From Ardenticatenia bacterium (GTDB lineage: Bacteria; Chloroflexota; Anaerolineae; Promineifilales; Promineifilaceae): a stretch of 6,002 nt of DNA. Positions 5,920 to 6,002 of this stretch are shown here, in pieces. Positions within the stretch are counted from its first letter, which is position 1; every line of letters starts with the position of its first letter. The translations under genes and the position numbers were made by a program. The stretch lies in assembly GCA_014237545.1 (NCBI GenBank), contig JAACJX010000055.1, positions 1-6,002 on the forward strand, given 5' to 3'. The notes under the pieces are model-generated. The model worked only from the letters and a program-made list of their open reading frames with translations, was not told the origin of the DNA and did no database searches.

Positions 5920-5926
5920 CAGAACC
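5911..5926 (-). repeat. Right terminal inverted repeat of the IS
   Basis: AAATGTCAACAGAACC pairs base for base with the left repeat and is followed by TA at 5927-5928. Homology stops at the inner edge (5910 against 5117), so the repeat is 16 bp, or 18 bp if the TA is counted. It carries a TTGACA on the - strand that may serve as the transposase -35 box. Confidence 0.93.
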
Positions 5927-5933
5927 TAGCTTT

Positions 5934-6002
5934 CCAGATACGAAATACGAGATACGGAAGATGCGCCGCACTCGTATCTCGTATTTCGTATCTCGTATCT
6001 GG
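5934..6002. repeat. Inverted array of ATACGAG/ATACGAA heptamers (hairpin)
   Basis: The left arm holds about three copies of a 7-bp unit (ATACGAR) after CCAG. The right arm, read on the other strand, holds CCAG plus about four copies. Bases 5936-5956 are a perfect 21-bp reverse complement of 5973-5993, with a 16-nt spacer (5957-5972). A second register pairs the outer CCAG ends (5934-5935 with 6001-6002 at the tips) with two mismatches or wobbles over 23 bp. The array runs to the window edge and may continue. It is probably a dispersed intergenic repeat comparable in style to the heptamer repeats of cyanobacteria. No coding potential is seen. Confidence 0.85.

Larger units (their letters stand above)
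5101..5926 (-). mobile_element. IS5-family (IS427-like) insertion sequence, complete, 826 bp
   Basis: The element is bounded by perfect 16-bp inverted repeats (5101-5116 and 5911-5926, GGTTCTGTTGACATTT inward from each end). TA flanks both sides (5099-5100 and 5927-5928), consistent with a TA target duplication as in the IS427 subgroup; the flanks also extend the palindrome to 18 bp. It encodes a two-frame DDE transposase on the - strand that fills nearly all of it, its stop codon lying partly within the left repeat. Length, repeats and gene layout match IS5-family elements of the IS427 group. Its GC content looks lower than that of the neighbouring genes. Ends and reading frames are intact apart from the usual frame split, so it may be recently inserted and active. 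It lies between rfbG and the heptamer-repeat spacer. Confidence 0.9.

Noticed and set aside
5934..6002. Heptamer array as a CRISPR array or simple rho-independent terminator
   Set aside because: There are no unique spacers between repeats of CRISPR length. The right arm has no T-run within the window, and the stem is AT/GC mixed and much longer than a usual terminator.

Overview
The window is high-GC bacterial DNA (about 60% GC or more by eye), with dense genes and short spacers. The best guess at source is a member of the Chloroflexota (Anaerolineae/Caldilineae-like). This rests on remembered gene styles: an ECF sigma tail of the 'NAVYKL..DAR..LR' type, a VanZ protein with a LamG-like domain, DUF427 beside sugar kinase genes, and heptamer intergenic repeats. 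No rRNA or other marker gene confirms it, so the assignment is a weak inference.

Region 1 (1-592, + strand) is regulatory. It holds the last 36 codons of an ECF-type sigma factor, then a small soluble protein with a zinc-binding anti-sigma motif (HxxxCxxC). A probable intrinsic terminator follows at 562-592.

Region 2 (603-2665, + strand) is a tight three-gene carbohydrate operon: a DUF427 protein, glucokinase (glk) and 6-phosphogluconolactonase (pgl). The gaps are 3 bp and then an 8-bp overlap. Glucokinase makes glucose-6-phosphate and Pgl hydrolyses the lactone made from it by glucose-6-phosphate dehydrogenase, so the pair feeds the oxidative pentose phosphate pathway. The dehydrogenase itself is not in the window.

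Region 3 (5082 down to 2662, - strand) faces region 2 and is a probable two-gene surface-polysaccharide unit. CDP-glucose 4,6-dehydratase (rfbG) is followed 18 nt later, in the same frame, by a multi-pass VanZ protein with an extracytoplasmic LamG-like domain. The pgl and VanZ genes converge and share bases in their stop codons (GTTAAC), leaving no room for a terminator between them.

Region 4 (5101-5926) is a complete 826-bp IS5-family (IS427-like) insertion sequence. It has perfect 16-bp terminal inverted repeats, flanking TA dinucleotides, and a transposase split over two frames at an A7 run. It sits only 18 bp upstream of rfbG and separates that gene from its original upstream DNA. Region 5 (5934-6002) is a hairpin-forming array of ATACGAG/ATACGAA heptamers with a perfect 21-bp inverted repeat.

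Most of the window is recognisable. The less ordinary items are the heptamer palindrome, the frame-split IS in front of rfbG, the VanZ-LamG architecture and the in-frame rfbG/VanZ junction. I see no convincing new defence or other undescribed multi-gene system.
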